Shown: piece after piece, positions 8,834 to 16,441 of the stretch | How the letters are laid out: each line of letters starts with the position of its first letter | How positions within the stretch are numbered: the stretch's first letter is position 1 | Program-made: the position numbers and the translations under genes | Source of the DNA: Aedoeadaptatus acetigenes | Lineage (GTDB): Bacteria > Bacillota > Clostridia > Tissierellales > Peptoniphilaceae | Length of the DNA stretch: 64,000 bases | Assembly: GCF_025566985.1 (NCBI RefSeq) | Contig: NZ_JAOQJD010000001.1 | Coordinates: forward strand, 127,382-191,381 | Direction of reading: 5' to 3' | Notes under the pieces: generated by a model | Databases searched by the model: none | Told to the model about the DNA's origin: nothing | Seen by the model: only the letters and a program-made list of their open reading frames with translations

Positions 8834-9291
8834 TCAAGTGTTTGTTTTAACTTCTTCTTCAGTATTAGAATGTATCACAATTTCACATAAAGCATTAATA
8901 TAAGCATGGTTTAACAAATGCATTGCTTCTTTAGGGATTTCTGCTTTTATATTCTTTTTCTTTGATATAAGTTGAAATGCTTTATGCCTGTTTATATCTT
9001 CCTTTTCTACAAGAAGTTCTATAAAATTGTCATATTTCATTCCATATGCTTTGTATATCAAAAGATTAAATAATTCTTCCTTACTAAACGTATAGAGTGT
9101 AGATTCAATTGAACCCTCAAAATTGATTTCTGCTAAATCTCGTCCATAATTTTTTTCTATATCTCGAAAAGATTCATCTTCGATCTTATCATAAAAACCT
9201 GAAAGTTCTTTTGGCAATGGTGCAACCAAACTGATAAATAAATCTTCTTTATCATTAAAATGTCTATAAAAAGCTCCCGTAGTAACTGGAG
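8834..9291 (-). pseudogene. TetR-family regulator, 5' end removed by IS element
   Basis: About 152 residues beginning in the recognition helix of a TetR domain (PVTTGAFYRHFNDKEDLF) followed by a helical ligand-binding domain up to EEEVKTNT. The first ~35 residues are missing: the reading frame runs into the IS end at 9292. An ATG-like start (MGVTP) is made from IS bases and has no ribosome site, so the product would lack half of the HTH. It is a different protein from the intact TetR at 7513-8127 and is the regulator of the ruined second cassette. Confidence 0.8.
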
Positions 9292-9970
9292 TGACCCCCA
9301 TAAAGTTGAACCTAATCGAGTAAGCATTTCGCTTGTTCGATTTTGTTTTACATACTATTACTTCTATGCGGATTTCATGCGTTCACGGTACTCTTTCGGA
9401 CTTAAACCTCCTAACTTTTCTTTGATTCGGTCGTTGTTGTAGTAGCGGATAAAGTGTTCGATGGCTTGGACCAGTTCTTGCCGGCTTCGGTAGACGTGGT
9501 CTGCATAGATTTCTCTTTTCAGGACGCTGAAGAAGTTTTCCATGGGTGCGTTGTCGCAGCAATTGCCTTTTCTCGACATGCTTTGGAAGATGTGGTGTTC
9601 TTTCAGCATGGCTTGATAGGCGGTCATTTGGTAGCTCCAGCCACGATCGGAGTGAAAGGTGCGGCGGTAGGGGCAGGCGTTGGTAGCTGCATTCGCTCGT
9701 TCCGTAGCGTGTAATGTCTTTTATCTTAAACTCTACACTGTACGCACGTTTATTTCTAGAGCGCATTAAGCCTTCATCGCCAAAATGTTTGTAATTGTTG
9801 ACCCATTTCAAAATTTGCGAATTACCAACATGGTACTTTGATTCTAAGACACGGTAACTTGTCTTCCCGGACAAGTATTCTTCGACGATTTTCTTCTTCA
9901 ATTCATAACTGTATTTTGCCATTAAAAGACCCCCAAAGGTTGGGTTTCTTGGTCCAACTTTTGGGGGTCA
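9292..9970 (-). mobile_element. IS3-family element with large internal deletion
   Basis: Bounded by inverted ends TGACCCCCA-TAAAGTTGAACC (9292) and GGTCCAACTTTTGGGGGTCA (ends 9970), typical of the IS3 family. Only 679 bp remain where 1.3 to 1.5 kb would be normal. The coding part has the orfA N-terminus joined to the orfB C-terminus. The three bases next to each end (GAG and GTG) do not match, so no target duplication is left; the right flank does not contain the missing N-terminus of the tetR gene. It cannot move on its own. Confidence 0.85.
9364..9922 (-). pseudogene. IS3-family transposase remnant (orfA start joined to orfB end)
   Basis: From the ATG at 9922 the first ~67 residues are an IS150-like helix-turn-helix (MAKYSYELKKKIVEEYLSGK, then LKWVNNYKHFGDEGLM). 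After an internal deletion the reading changes frame, and the C-terminal part of the integrase domain is found in another frame ending at 9364: HSDRGWSYQM carries the second catalytic Asp, GNCCDNAPMENFFSVLK carries the catalytic Glu, and YYNNDRIKEKLGGLSP is the usual tail. The first catalytic Asp is in the deleted part, so no active enzyme can be made. Confidence 0.82.
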
Positions 9971-10379
9971 GTGCATGCCGTATGAGCTGCTTTTTTTACC
10001 GACATGATGGGAATGTTTCGATTCATGTCATTGATCCATGGTTGACAGCCTTCACCATTGTTTTCTATGAGCCGTGGCAACTCCTATGGATTTAGAATCC
10101 TCCATTCTCCCTGTTCTCTTTTATCGATTCCTCTTGCGTGTAGGCACCGGTCTTTCTCCCTACCTGATATTATTATAATAACATTTTTCAATTCCATTCT
10201 ATCTTTATAGGCTTCGCTTGTCAAAATTTTGTTTGATATGATTCCACCATCTTTCTCTTATTAAGTTCAAACTGTTTTATTCTTTTTATGCTATGCTGTT
10301 GCTTCACGTTTACGAACTGACGTGGCACATGATAGAAGAACATGCATTTAATCAATTGTCAAACCCGATTTTGCCCATC
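9971..10379. other. Intergenic gap between the two IS elements
   Basis: About 410 bp of AT-rich sequence without a supported gene. A short open stretch on the plus strand around 9975-10095 (CFFYRHDGNVSIHVIDPW) may be debris of a lost gene, but I recognise no family. No tRNA, repeat or promoter stands out. Its right end, the A-run at 10380, was the target of the ISL3 insertion. Confidence 0.5.
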
Positions 10380-10387
10380 AAAAAAGG
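10380..10387. repeat. ISL3 target-site duplication, left copy
   Basis: AAAAAAGG directly before the left inverted repeat. The identical octamer follows the right inverted repeat at 11766-11773. Eight bases is the usual duplication of ISL3-family elements. Confidence 0.9.
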
Positions 10388-10395
10388 GGCTCTAT

Positions 10396-10433
10396 AATAT
10401 CCATTGGGGAGTAATTCCTCAATGGATATTTTT
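10396..10433 (+). terminator. Inward-facing terminator at left end of ISL3 element
   Basis: A long inverted repeat (AATATCCATTG.GGA at 10396-10410 against TCC.CAATGGATATT at 10416-10430) followed by TTT. It would stop transcription entering the element from outside before it reaches the transposase gene. Confidence 0.65.
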
Positions 10434-10508
10434 GTGCAAAAAGATAGCACTTGTTTTCCCTATCACCTAAAATTAAATCACCACAACATAATAAAGGGGG
10501 GCAAACAA

Positions 10509-11696
10509 GTGCAAAACAATATTACCACATTACTTTTAGGAATCCAAGACGTCGAGGTTACCGCTGTTTTAGAAGAAAGACGGCTCATTACCATTGACTG
10601 CAAACCCGTTCATGATCGGGTTTGTCCTCACTGTGGCTCGACCCACGCTTGGGTCCACGATCACCGGAAGCAAGTGCTTCGGGACGCACCGATGCGCCGA
10701 AAGCACGTACTTCTGCGGGTTAAGAAGACACGGTATGATTGCAAGGATTGCGGGGCGCGCTTTGAGGCACCTCTTTCCTTTGCCGCCAAGGGCAAGCAGA
10801 TGACAAAGCGTTTAATTGCTTATGTGGTGGATGCTTTTCGGGATATTCGTTCTGTGTCGGAGTTGGCGCGGGAAGTGGGCATTTCAACGACGAGTATTTT
10901 CCGTATCGTGGCTTGTCTGTTTGTGCCCCGTCAACGGCTGCCTCGCGTCTTTTGCATCGACGAGTTTAAGGGCGATAGCGGCGGAAGCAAGTACCAAACC
11001 ACCTTGGCCGATGGAGAGGCCCATCGAATCATCGATATCCTTCCGACGCGCTACGGCAAGGATTTAGCCGCTTATTTCTCTTCCATTGATCGAGCGGAAC
11101 GACGCGGCGTCGAGATCTTTGTCAGCGATATGTGCGGCACCTTTAAAGGCGTGAGAGAAACCTTCTTTCCACAGAGTACCCATGTCATCGACCGCTACCA
11201 TTTCATCCGTCAAGTCCATTGGGCCTTGGAAAATGTGCGGAAGCGGGAACAGAAACGGATGACGGCGACGGAAAGAAAATGGTTTAAACGAAGCCGCAGT
11301 CTACTGAAAAAGCCGGCTAAAGACCTTACAGAGGCGGAAAAAGGTCTCGTCGCCACCATGCTCGAAAAGAGTGATGCCATTCGAACCGCCTACGTCCTAA
11401 AAGAAGGCTTTTACACCTACGTCCTTTCTCGGAACGACAAAGAAACCGCCGCCACCGCTCTTTCAAAGTGGATGGAAGAGGCAAAGAAAGGCGGGCAAAA
11501 GGAATGGCGCTACTGCTTACGTGCCTACAACAACTGGTTTGAGGAGATCACCAACAGCTTTGATTACCCGTGGAGTAACGGCTACGTAGAAGGAACGCAC
11601 AACAAGATCAAGACCGTGAAGCGCGTCGCCTTTGGGATGCAAAACTTTCATCATTTTCGAACCAAATTACTCTTCGTTTGTTCAAAAGATCGGTGA
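10509..11696 (+). CDS. ISL3-family transposase
   Basis: 395 residues from a GTG at 10509, chosen because AAAGGGGGG lies just upstream; an earlier in-frame ATG at 10404 overlaps the IS end and has no ribosome site. The N-terminus has the zinc-finger pattern CPHCGSTHAWVHD and CKDCGARFEAP (DUF-type ISL3 finger), then an HTH (SVSELAREVGISTTSIFRIV) and the DDE transposase domain with CIDEFKG, VSDMCGTFKG and the late SNGYVEGTHNKIKTVKR carrying the catalytic Glu. No frameshift; probably active. Confidence 0.93.
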   Translation: MQNNITTLLLGIQDVEVTAVLEERRLITIDCKPVHDRVCPHCGSTHAWVHDHRKQVLRDAPMRRKHVLLRVKKTRYDCKDCGARFEAPLSFAAKGKQMTKRLIAYVVDAFRDIRSVSELAREVGISTTSIFRIVACLFVPRQRLPRVFCIDEFKGDSGGSKYQTTLADGEAHRIIDILPTRYGKDLAAYFSSIDRAERRGVEIFVSDMCGTFKGVRETFFPQSTHVIDRYHFIRQVHWALENVRKREQKRMTATERKWFKRSRSLLKKPAKDLTEAEKGLVATMLEKSDAIRTAYVLKEGFYTYVLSRNDKETAATALSKWMEEAKKGGQKEWRYCLRAYNNWFEEITNSFDYPWSNGYVEGTHNKIKTVKRVAFGMQNFHHFRTKLLFVCSKDR

Positions 11697-11716
11697 TGGA
11701 TGGCTTTTAGGAAAAC

Positions 11717-11745
11717 AAAAAGGAGCCTAGTTTTCACTAGACTCC
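11717..11745 (-). terminator. Inward-facing terminator at right end of ISL3 element
   Basis: On the minus strand GGAGTCTAGT-GAAA-ACTAGGCTCC is followed by TTTTT. It points into the element from the PFOR side, so read-through from that gene would stop here instead of producing transposase antisense RNA. Confidence 0.7.
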
Positions 11746-11765
11746 CCAATGGTTGACATAGAACC

Positions 11766-11773
11766 AAAAAAGG
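11766..11773. repeat. ISL3 target-site duplication, right copy
   Basis: AAAAAAGG, identical to 10380-10387. These bases are also one foot of the terminator hairpin of the PFOR gene, so the element inserted into that terminator and rebuilt its sequence by the duplication. Confidence 0.9.
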
Positions 11774-11800
11774 ACCAAGCCTATGGCCTGGTCCTTTTTT
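11766..11800 (-). terminator. Terminator of the PFOR gene (bidirectional shape)
   Basis: AAAAAAGGACCA at the left pairs with TGGTCCTTTTTT at the right around a short loop with extra GCC/GGC pairs. On the minus strand the stem ends in six T. It lies 18 bp behind the PFOR stop codon. Confidence 0.88.
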
Positions 11801-11817
11801 GATCTATTGGAATGAGA

Positions 11818-14800
11818 TTAGCCGTTTAAACGTTCGTAGCTTTCGTAGCGTTCTTTGGCGTTTCTTTCAGCTGCTTCGTAGAGTGCTTCTGCACGTTCGG
11901 GGAACAGCTTCTTCAAGGACGTGTAACGAACTTCGCCTTCGAGGAATTCTCTGTAAGGTTTCGTCGGTGCCTTGGAGTCTAAGCTGAAGGGGTTCTTGCC
12001 TTCATCTTTGAGGGTCGGGTTGTATCTGTACAGGTGCCAGTAACCGGTATCCACTGCTTTCTTTTCTTCTGCGATGGAAACGCCCATACCTTGGCGAATG
12101 CCGTGGTTGATACAGGGTGCGTAAGCGATTACTAAGGACGGTCCGTTGTAAGCTTCAGCTTCCTTAATGGCCTTGAGGGCTTGGTTCTTGTCGGCGCCGA
12201 TGGCGATTTGTGCGACGTAAACGTAGCCGTAGCTGGTCATCATGAGGCCTAAGTCTTTCTTGCGAACTTCCTTACCGTTGGATGCGAATTTTGCAACTGC
12301 AGCCGTCGGGGTAGCCTTGGAGGATTGACCACCGGTGTTGGAGTAAACTTCGGTATCGACAACCATGACGTTGATGTTTTCGCCACTGGCCAATACGTGG
12401 TCTAATCCGCCATAGCCGATGTCGTATGCCCAACCGTCACCGCCGAAGATCCATTGCGACGGTTTGATTAAGACGCGTTTCATGCTGTTGATGGAAGCCA
12501 AGAGCTTGTCTGCTTCAGCATTGCCGGTCTTCTTGTCGAGTAAGGGAAGAATCTTGGCAGCAGCTGCCTTGGTCACTTCGTAGCTGTCGGAGTCTTCTAA
12601 CCAAGCGTCGAATGCTTTGGCGATTTCTTCGTCAGCGCCTAATTCCTTGAATTCTTCCATGTGTTTCTTAATGGTTGCTCTTTGTTGATCCACTGCAACC
12701 TTCATGCCGTAGCCGTATTCTGCGTTGTCTTCGAACAAGGAGTTCGCCCAAGAGGGACCTTGGCCCTTGTCATTGGTGCAGTAAGGCATACTCGGTGCGG
12801 AACCGCCCCAGATCGAGCTACAACCCGTTGCGTTTGCAATCATCATGTGATCGCCGAAGAGTTGAGTCACTAATTTGATATAGGGAGTTTCACCACAGCC
12901 TGCACAAGCGCCGGAGAATTCCAGGTGAGGCATGTGGAATTGCGAGTTCTTAACATTGTCTGCAGGAATTTGATCTTGTTTGGAAGATACGGTTTCTGCA
13001 AATTTCCAGTTGGCTTCTTGTTTTTCGAATTCTTCTTCGAAGGGTACCATGACAAGTGCTTTTTCCTTTGCGGGGCATACTTGTGCACAGTTACCGCAAC
13101 CGGTACAGTCGAGGGGAGAAACTTGAATGCGATATTCGAAGCCTTCCAGACCCTTACCGTTGGGTTTCTTCGTTTCGAAAGCTGCCGGTTTCTTTGCTGC
13201 TTCTTCTTCGTCTAATAAGAAGGGACGAATAACAGCGTGGGGGCAGACGAAGGAACATTGGTTACATTGGATACAGTTATCGATTTGCCATTGAGGAACG
13301 TTCACTGCGATGCCGCGTTTTTCGTATCTGGACGTACCGGACATGAAGGTACCGTCTTCCATGCCTTGGAATGCGCTGACGGGAAGGTCGTTACCTTCTT
13401 GGCGCGTCATGGGAACGAGGATGTCGTTAATGAATGCCGGTGCACCTTCGATTTCGTGGGATTCGGTTTCGCTTAAGCTTGCCCATTCCTTCGGATAATC
13501 TACTTTGTGCGCAGCGTTCATACCTGCATCAACGGCAGCGTAGTTCATGTTGACGATGTCTTCGCCCTTGTGGCCGTAGTCTTTGACGATGGCTTCTTTT
13601 AATTTTTCTGCGGCAACATCTTCGGGAAGTACTTCGGAAAGTTTGAAGAATGCTGCTTGCATAACCATGTTGGTACGGTTGCCCAAGCCGACTTCGCCTG
13701 CGATCTTGGTTGCGTTGATGATGTAGAAATCTACCTCATTTTCAGCAATGGAACGTTTTAAGCTTGCGGGAAGATTTTCTTCCAATTCAGCTTCATCCCA
13801 GGTGGTGTTCAATAAGAAGGTACCGCCTTTTTTGATGCCGCGAAGCAGGTCGTATTGGTGTACGTAGGATTGCTTGGAGCAGGAGATGAAGTTTGCGGAA
13901 GTCAACAGGTACGTGGACGTAATCTTGTTGTTACCGAAACGTAAGTGAGACATGGTAACGCCACCGGATTTCTTCGAGTCATAGTCGAAGTAACCTTGTG
14001 CGTACATATCGGTGCCGTCGCCGATGATCTTGATGGCGCTCTTGTTTGCACCGACGGTACCGTCAGAACCGAAGCCCCAGAATTTGCAACCGATGGTTCC
14101 TTCCGGTTCGGTTTCGATAAATTCGTCGACATCCAAGGATAAGTTGGTGACGTCGTCAACGATACCGATGGTGAAACCTTCTTTCGGTTCGCTAGCACGC
14201 AGGTTCTTGTAAACTGCGAGGATTTGAGACGGGGTGGTGTCCTTGCTGCCTAAGCCGTAGCGGCCGCCGATGATAACCGGGCGATCGTCGCGGTCATAGT
14301 ACATGTCTTTAACATCGAGCATTAAGGGTTCAGCCATTGCGCCTTTTTCCTTGGTGCGATCTAAGACAGCCACTCTCTTGACGCTCTTCGGCATGATGTC
14401 GAGGAAGTGTTTCTTGGAGAAGGGACGATAGAGGTGAACTTTCAGTACACCGACTTTTTCGCCCTTTGCATTTAAGTAGTCGACAACTTCTTCAATGGTT
14501 TCGGTGACGGAACCCATTGCTACGATGACGTCTTCTGCGTTTTCATCGCCGTAGTAGTTAAACAGTCCGTAGTTTCTGCCGGTTAATTCGGAGATTTGTT
14601 TCATGTAATCTTCCGTAATACCGATGATGTCCGTGTAGAAGTGGTTGGAAGCTTCTACTTCTTGGAAGTAAATGTCGGGGTTTTGTGCCGTACCGCGTAC
14701 TTCGGGATCTTGGGGAGCCAAAGCACGTGCTCTGAATGCATTGACTGCGTCCATGTCGACGAGTTTTGCCAAGTCGTCGTATTCGAGCACTTCGATTTTT

Positions 14801-15342
14801 TGGATTTCGTGGGACGTACGGAAACCGTCGAAGAAGTGAACGAAGGGGACGCGGCCTTTGATTGCGGACAAGTGAGCAACGCCGGCTAAGTCCATGGCTT
14901 CTTGTACGGAACCGGATGCAAGTAATGCGAAACCGGATGCGCGAGCAGCCATAACGTCTTGGTGGTCACCGAAAATGCTCAGCGCGTGGCTGGCTAATGC
15001 ACGAGCTGCAACGTGGAATACGCCGGGAAGCAATTCCCCTGCAATCTTGTACATGTTCGGGAGCATCAGGAGAAGACCTTGAGATGCGGTGTAGGTCGTG
15101 GTCAAGGCACCTGCTTGAAGTGCACCGTGTACGGCACCTGCTGCGCCGGCTTCGGATTGCATTTCCTTTACAGATACTTCGTTGCCGAAAATATTCTTTC
15201 TGTGATTGCTTGCCCAGGCATCAATATGTTCTGCCATCGGGGATGAGGGCGTGATCGGGTAGATGCACGCCAGGTCAGAGAACGCATAAGCCACGTGCGC
15301 GGCCGCTGTGTTCCCGTCCATTGTTTTCATCGTCTTTGCCAT
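11818..15342 (-). CDS. nifJ: Pyruvate:ferredoxin (flavodoxin) oxidoreductase
   Basis: A 1174-residue single-chain enzyme that converts pyruvate and CoA to acetyl-CoA, CO2 and reduced ferredoxin. All domains are present in order: pyruvate-binding domain with YPITPSSPM (28-36), gamma domain with FWGFGSDGTVGANK near 430, two 4Fe-4S motifs (CIQCNQCSFVCP near 690 and CTGCGNCAQVCP near 745), a third-cluster cysteine pair in CAGCGETPY near 812 and the thiamine-diphosphate site GGDGWAYDIGYGG near 965 with NTGGQSSKATP. AGGAGG stands 6 nt before the ATG. It stands alone with its own promoter and terminator. Reduced ferredoxin from it would feed the Rnf complex at 35.9-40.9 kb. Confidence 0.97.
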   Translation of the reverse strand: MAKTMKTMDGNTAAAHVAYAFSDLACIYPITPSSPMAEHIDAWASNHRKNIFGNEVSVKEMQSEAGAAGAVHGALQAGALTTTYTASQGLLLMLPNMYKIAGELLPGVFHVAARALASHALSIFGDHQDVMAARASGFALLASGSVQEAMDLAGVAHLSAIKGRVPFVHFFDGFRTSHEIQKIEVLEYDDLAKLVDMDAVNAFRARALAPQDPEVRGTAQNPDIYFQEVEASNHFYTDIIGITEDYMKQISELTGRNYGLFNYYGDENAEDVIVAMGSVTETIEEVVDYLNAKGEKVGVLKVHLYRPFSKKHFLDIMPKSVKRVAVLDRTKEKGAMAEPLMLDVKDMYYDRDDRPVIIGGRYGLGSKDTTPSQILAVYKNLRASEPKEGFTIGIVDDVTNLSLDVDEFIETEPEGTIGCKFWGFGSDGTVGANKSAIKIIGDGTDMYAQGYFDYDSKKSGGVTMSHLRFGNNKITSTYLLTSANFISCSKQSYVHQYDLLRGIKKGGTFLLNTTWDEAELEENLPASLKRSIAENEVDFYIINATKIAGEVGLGNRTNMVMQAAFFKLSEVLPEDVAAEKLKEAIVKDYGHKGEDIVNMNYAAVDAGMNAAHKVDYPKEWASLSETESHEIEGAPAFINDILVPMTRQEGNDLPVSAFQGMEDGTFMSGTSRYEKRGIAVNVPQWQIDNCIQCNQCSFVCPHAVIRPFLLDEEEAAKKPAAFETKKPNGKGLEGFEYRIQVSPLDCTGCGNCAQVCPAKEKALVMVPFEEEFEKQEANWKFAETVSSKQDQIPADNVKNSQFHMPHLEFSGACAGCGETPYIKLVTQLFGDHMMIANATGCSSIWGGSAPSMPYCTNDKGQGPSWANSLFEDNAEYGYGMKVAVDQQRATIKKHMEEFKELGADEEIAKAFDAWLEDSDSYEVTKAAAAKILPLLDKKTGNAEADKLLASINSMKRVLIKPSQWIFGGDGWAYDIGYGGLDHVLASGENINVMVVDTEVYSNTGGQSSKATPTAAVAKFASNGKEVRKKDLGLMMTSYGYVYVAQIAIGADKNQALKAIKEAEAYNGPSLVIAYAPCINHGIRQGMGVSIAEEKKAVDTGYWHLYRYNPTLKDEGKNPFSLDSKAPTKPYREFLEGEVRYTSLKKLFPERAEALYEAAERNAKERYESYERLNG

Positions 15343-15371
15343 TTGAACCTCCTAATTTAACAACATTTTCC

Positions 15372-15409
15372 TATGACTCAATTATATCAGTCATAAATTG
15401 AAATTCAAG
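15372..15409 (-). promoter_or_regulatory. PFOR promoter with overlapping palindrome
   Basis: Minus strand: -10 TATAAT (15381-15386) and -35 CTTGAA/TTGAAT (15403-15409) at 16 to 17 bp. A dyad TATGACT-N10-AGTCATA (15372-15395) covers the -10 box, so a regulator could block or tune PFOR expression here. The binding protein is unknown. Confidence 0.65.
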
Positions 15410-15496
15410 TCGTTGACCGAAGTATTCAATATTTCGATATGTTAAAAAACAAACAATTAGTTTTTCGCTAAATGTTGTTGCCGGCGCAATAATTTT

Positions 15497-16441
15497 TTAA
15501 TGGTTGAGTTTATTTTTTTCGATGGAATCCAACACCCTTTGATTCAGTGCTTCCGCCGCATTGTAGCCCATTTCTTTCTGTTTGAAGTTCCTCGTTGCGA
15601 TTTCGATAATCATGGATGTGTTGCGGCCGGTGCGCATGGGGATTTCGATCTTGGGCACGGATTTTCCCAAGATTTCAATTTTATCGTCTTCCATACCCAA
15701 TCGGTTATAATCGGCGAAATCATCCCATTGGGTCAGTTCGATAACTAGTTCCACTTCTTTTTCCTCCATGATGCAACCGATACCAAAGAGGCGCTCCACG
15801 TCGATGATGCCGATGCCCCGGATTTCCATAAAGTGGCGGGTGATTTTCGGCGAGGTGCCGATGAGGCGATTGTCCAACATGCGGATGAGGACGGAGTCGT
15901 CGGCGATGAGTTTGTGGCCGCTGACGATGAGATCCAGGGCGGTTTCCGACTTGCCGATGCCGCTTTCGCCGGTGATTAACACGCCCACGCCGTAGATGTC
16001 GAGGAGAATGCCGTGTTTTCGAATGGAGGGAGCCAGAGCCCGCTGCATATAGGTGATGATTTTGTAAAGGGCGATGCTCGTGGAGTCGGCGGTGCGCAAA
16101 ATGGTGCAGTTGTTTTTGCCGGCGTAGGTCAGCATTTCCGGGAAGACTTCTTGGTTTTTGGTGATGATCAGCACGGTGATCTTGTGTTCGAAGAAGGTCT
16201 TCAGTCGCAAATCCCGCACTTTCGGATCCAAGCCTTTTAAATAGCACCACTCGGCGCCGCCGATGACCTGAATGCGATCGGCGACAAATTTCGTGTAGAA
16301 GCCGCAGAGTTGCAGGCCGGGTCGATTGCATTCCGAGGAATACAGGCGGACGGTGCGGGTATTGTCCGCCAGTTGAATGACTTCGTAGTCGTTGTCTGCG
16401 ATCAGCTGTTGCACGCTGACGCTTTGTTTTTTATTGCTCAT
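15497..16441 (-). CDS. hprK: HPr kinase/phosphorylase
   Basis: 314 residues, normal length. It phosphorylates Ser46 of HPr and so controls carbon catabolite repression in Firmicutes. The Walker A motif GESGIGKSE lies near residue 155, with the following LIADDSVLI and the family signature MEIRGIGIIDVERLFG. Its start overlaps the end of uvrC by 11 bp, so the two are co-transcribed. Confidence 0.95.
   Translation of the reverse strand: MSNKKQSVSVQQLIADNDYEVIQLADNTRTVRLYSSECNRPGLQLCGFYTKFVADRIQVIGGAEWCYLKGLDPKVRDLRLKTFFEHKITVLIITKNQEVFPEMLTYAGKNNCTILRTADSTSIALYKIITYMQRALAPSIRKHGILLDIYGVGVLITGESGIGKSETALDLIVSGHKLIADDSVLIRMLDNRLIGTSPKITRHFMEIRGIGIIDVERLFGIGCIMEEKEVELVIELTQWDDFADYNRLGMEDDKIEILGKSVPKIEIPMRTGRNTSMIIEIATRNFKQKEMGYNAAEALNQRVLDSIEKNKLNH

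Larger units (their letters stand above)
10388..11765 (+). mobile_element. ISL3-family insertion sequence, complete
   Basis: 1378 bp bounded by related 25-bp inverted ends: GGCTCTATAAT... on the left (10388-10412) and GGTTCTATGTC... on the right (11741-11765, read inward); both end in CCATTGGGGAGT. A perfect 8-bp direct duplication flanks it. It carries one full-length transposase gene, and inward-facing hairpin terminators stand at both ends. All parts needed for transposition look intact. A second copy begins at 63727 in the opposite direction. Confidence 0.93.

Noticed and set aside
9971..10379. Gene between the two IS elements
   Set aside because: The short frames have no start signal and no recognisable domain; possible debris only.
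15720..16331. Minus-strand frame of 203 codons rich in Arg and His
   Set aside because: Shifted frame of hprK; low-complexity composition, no ribosome site.
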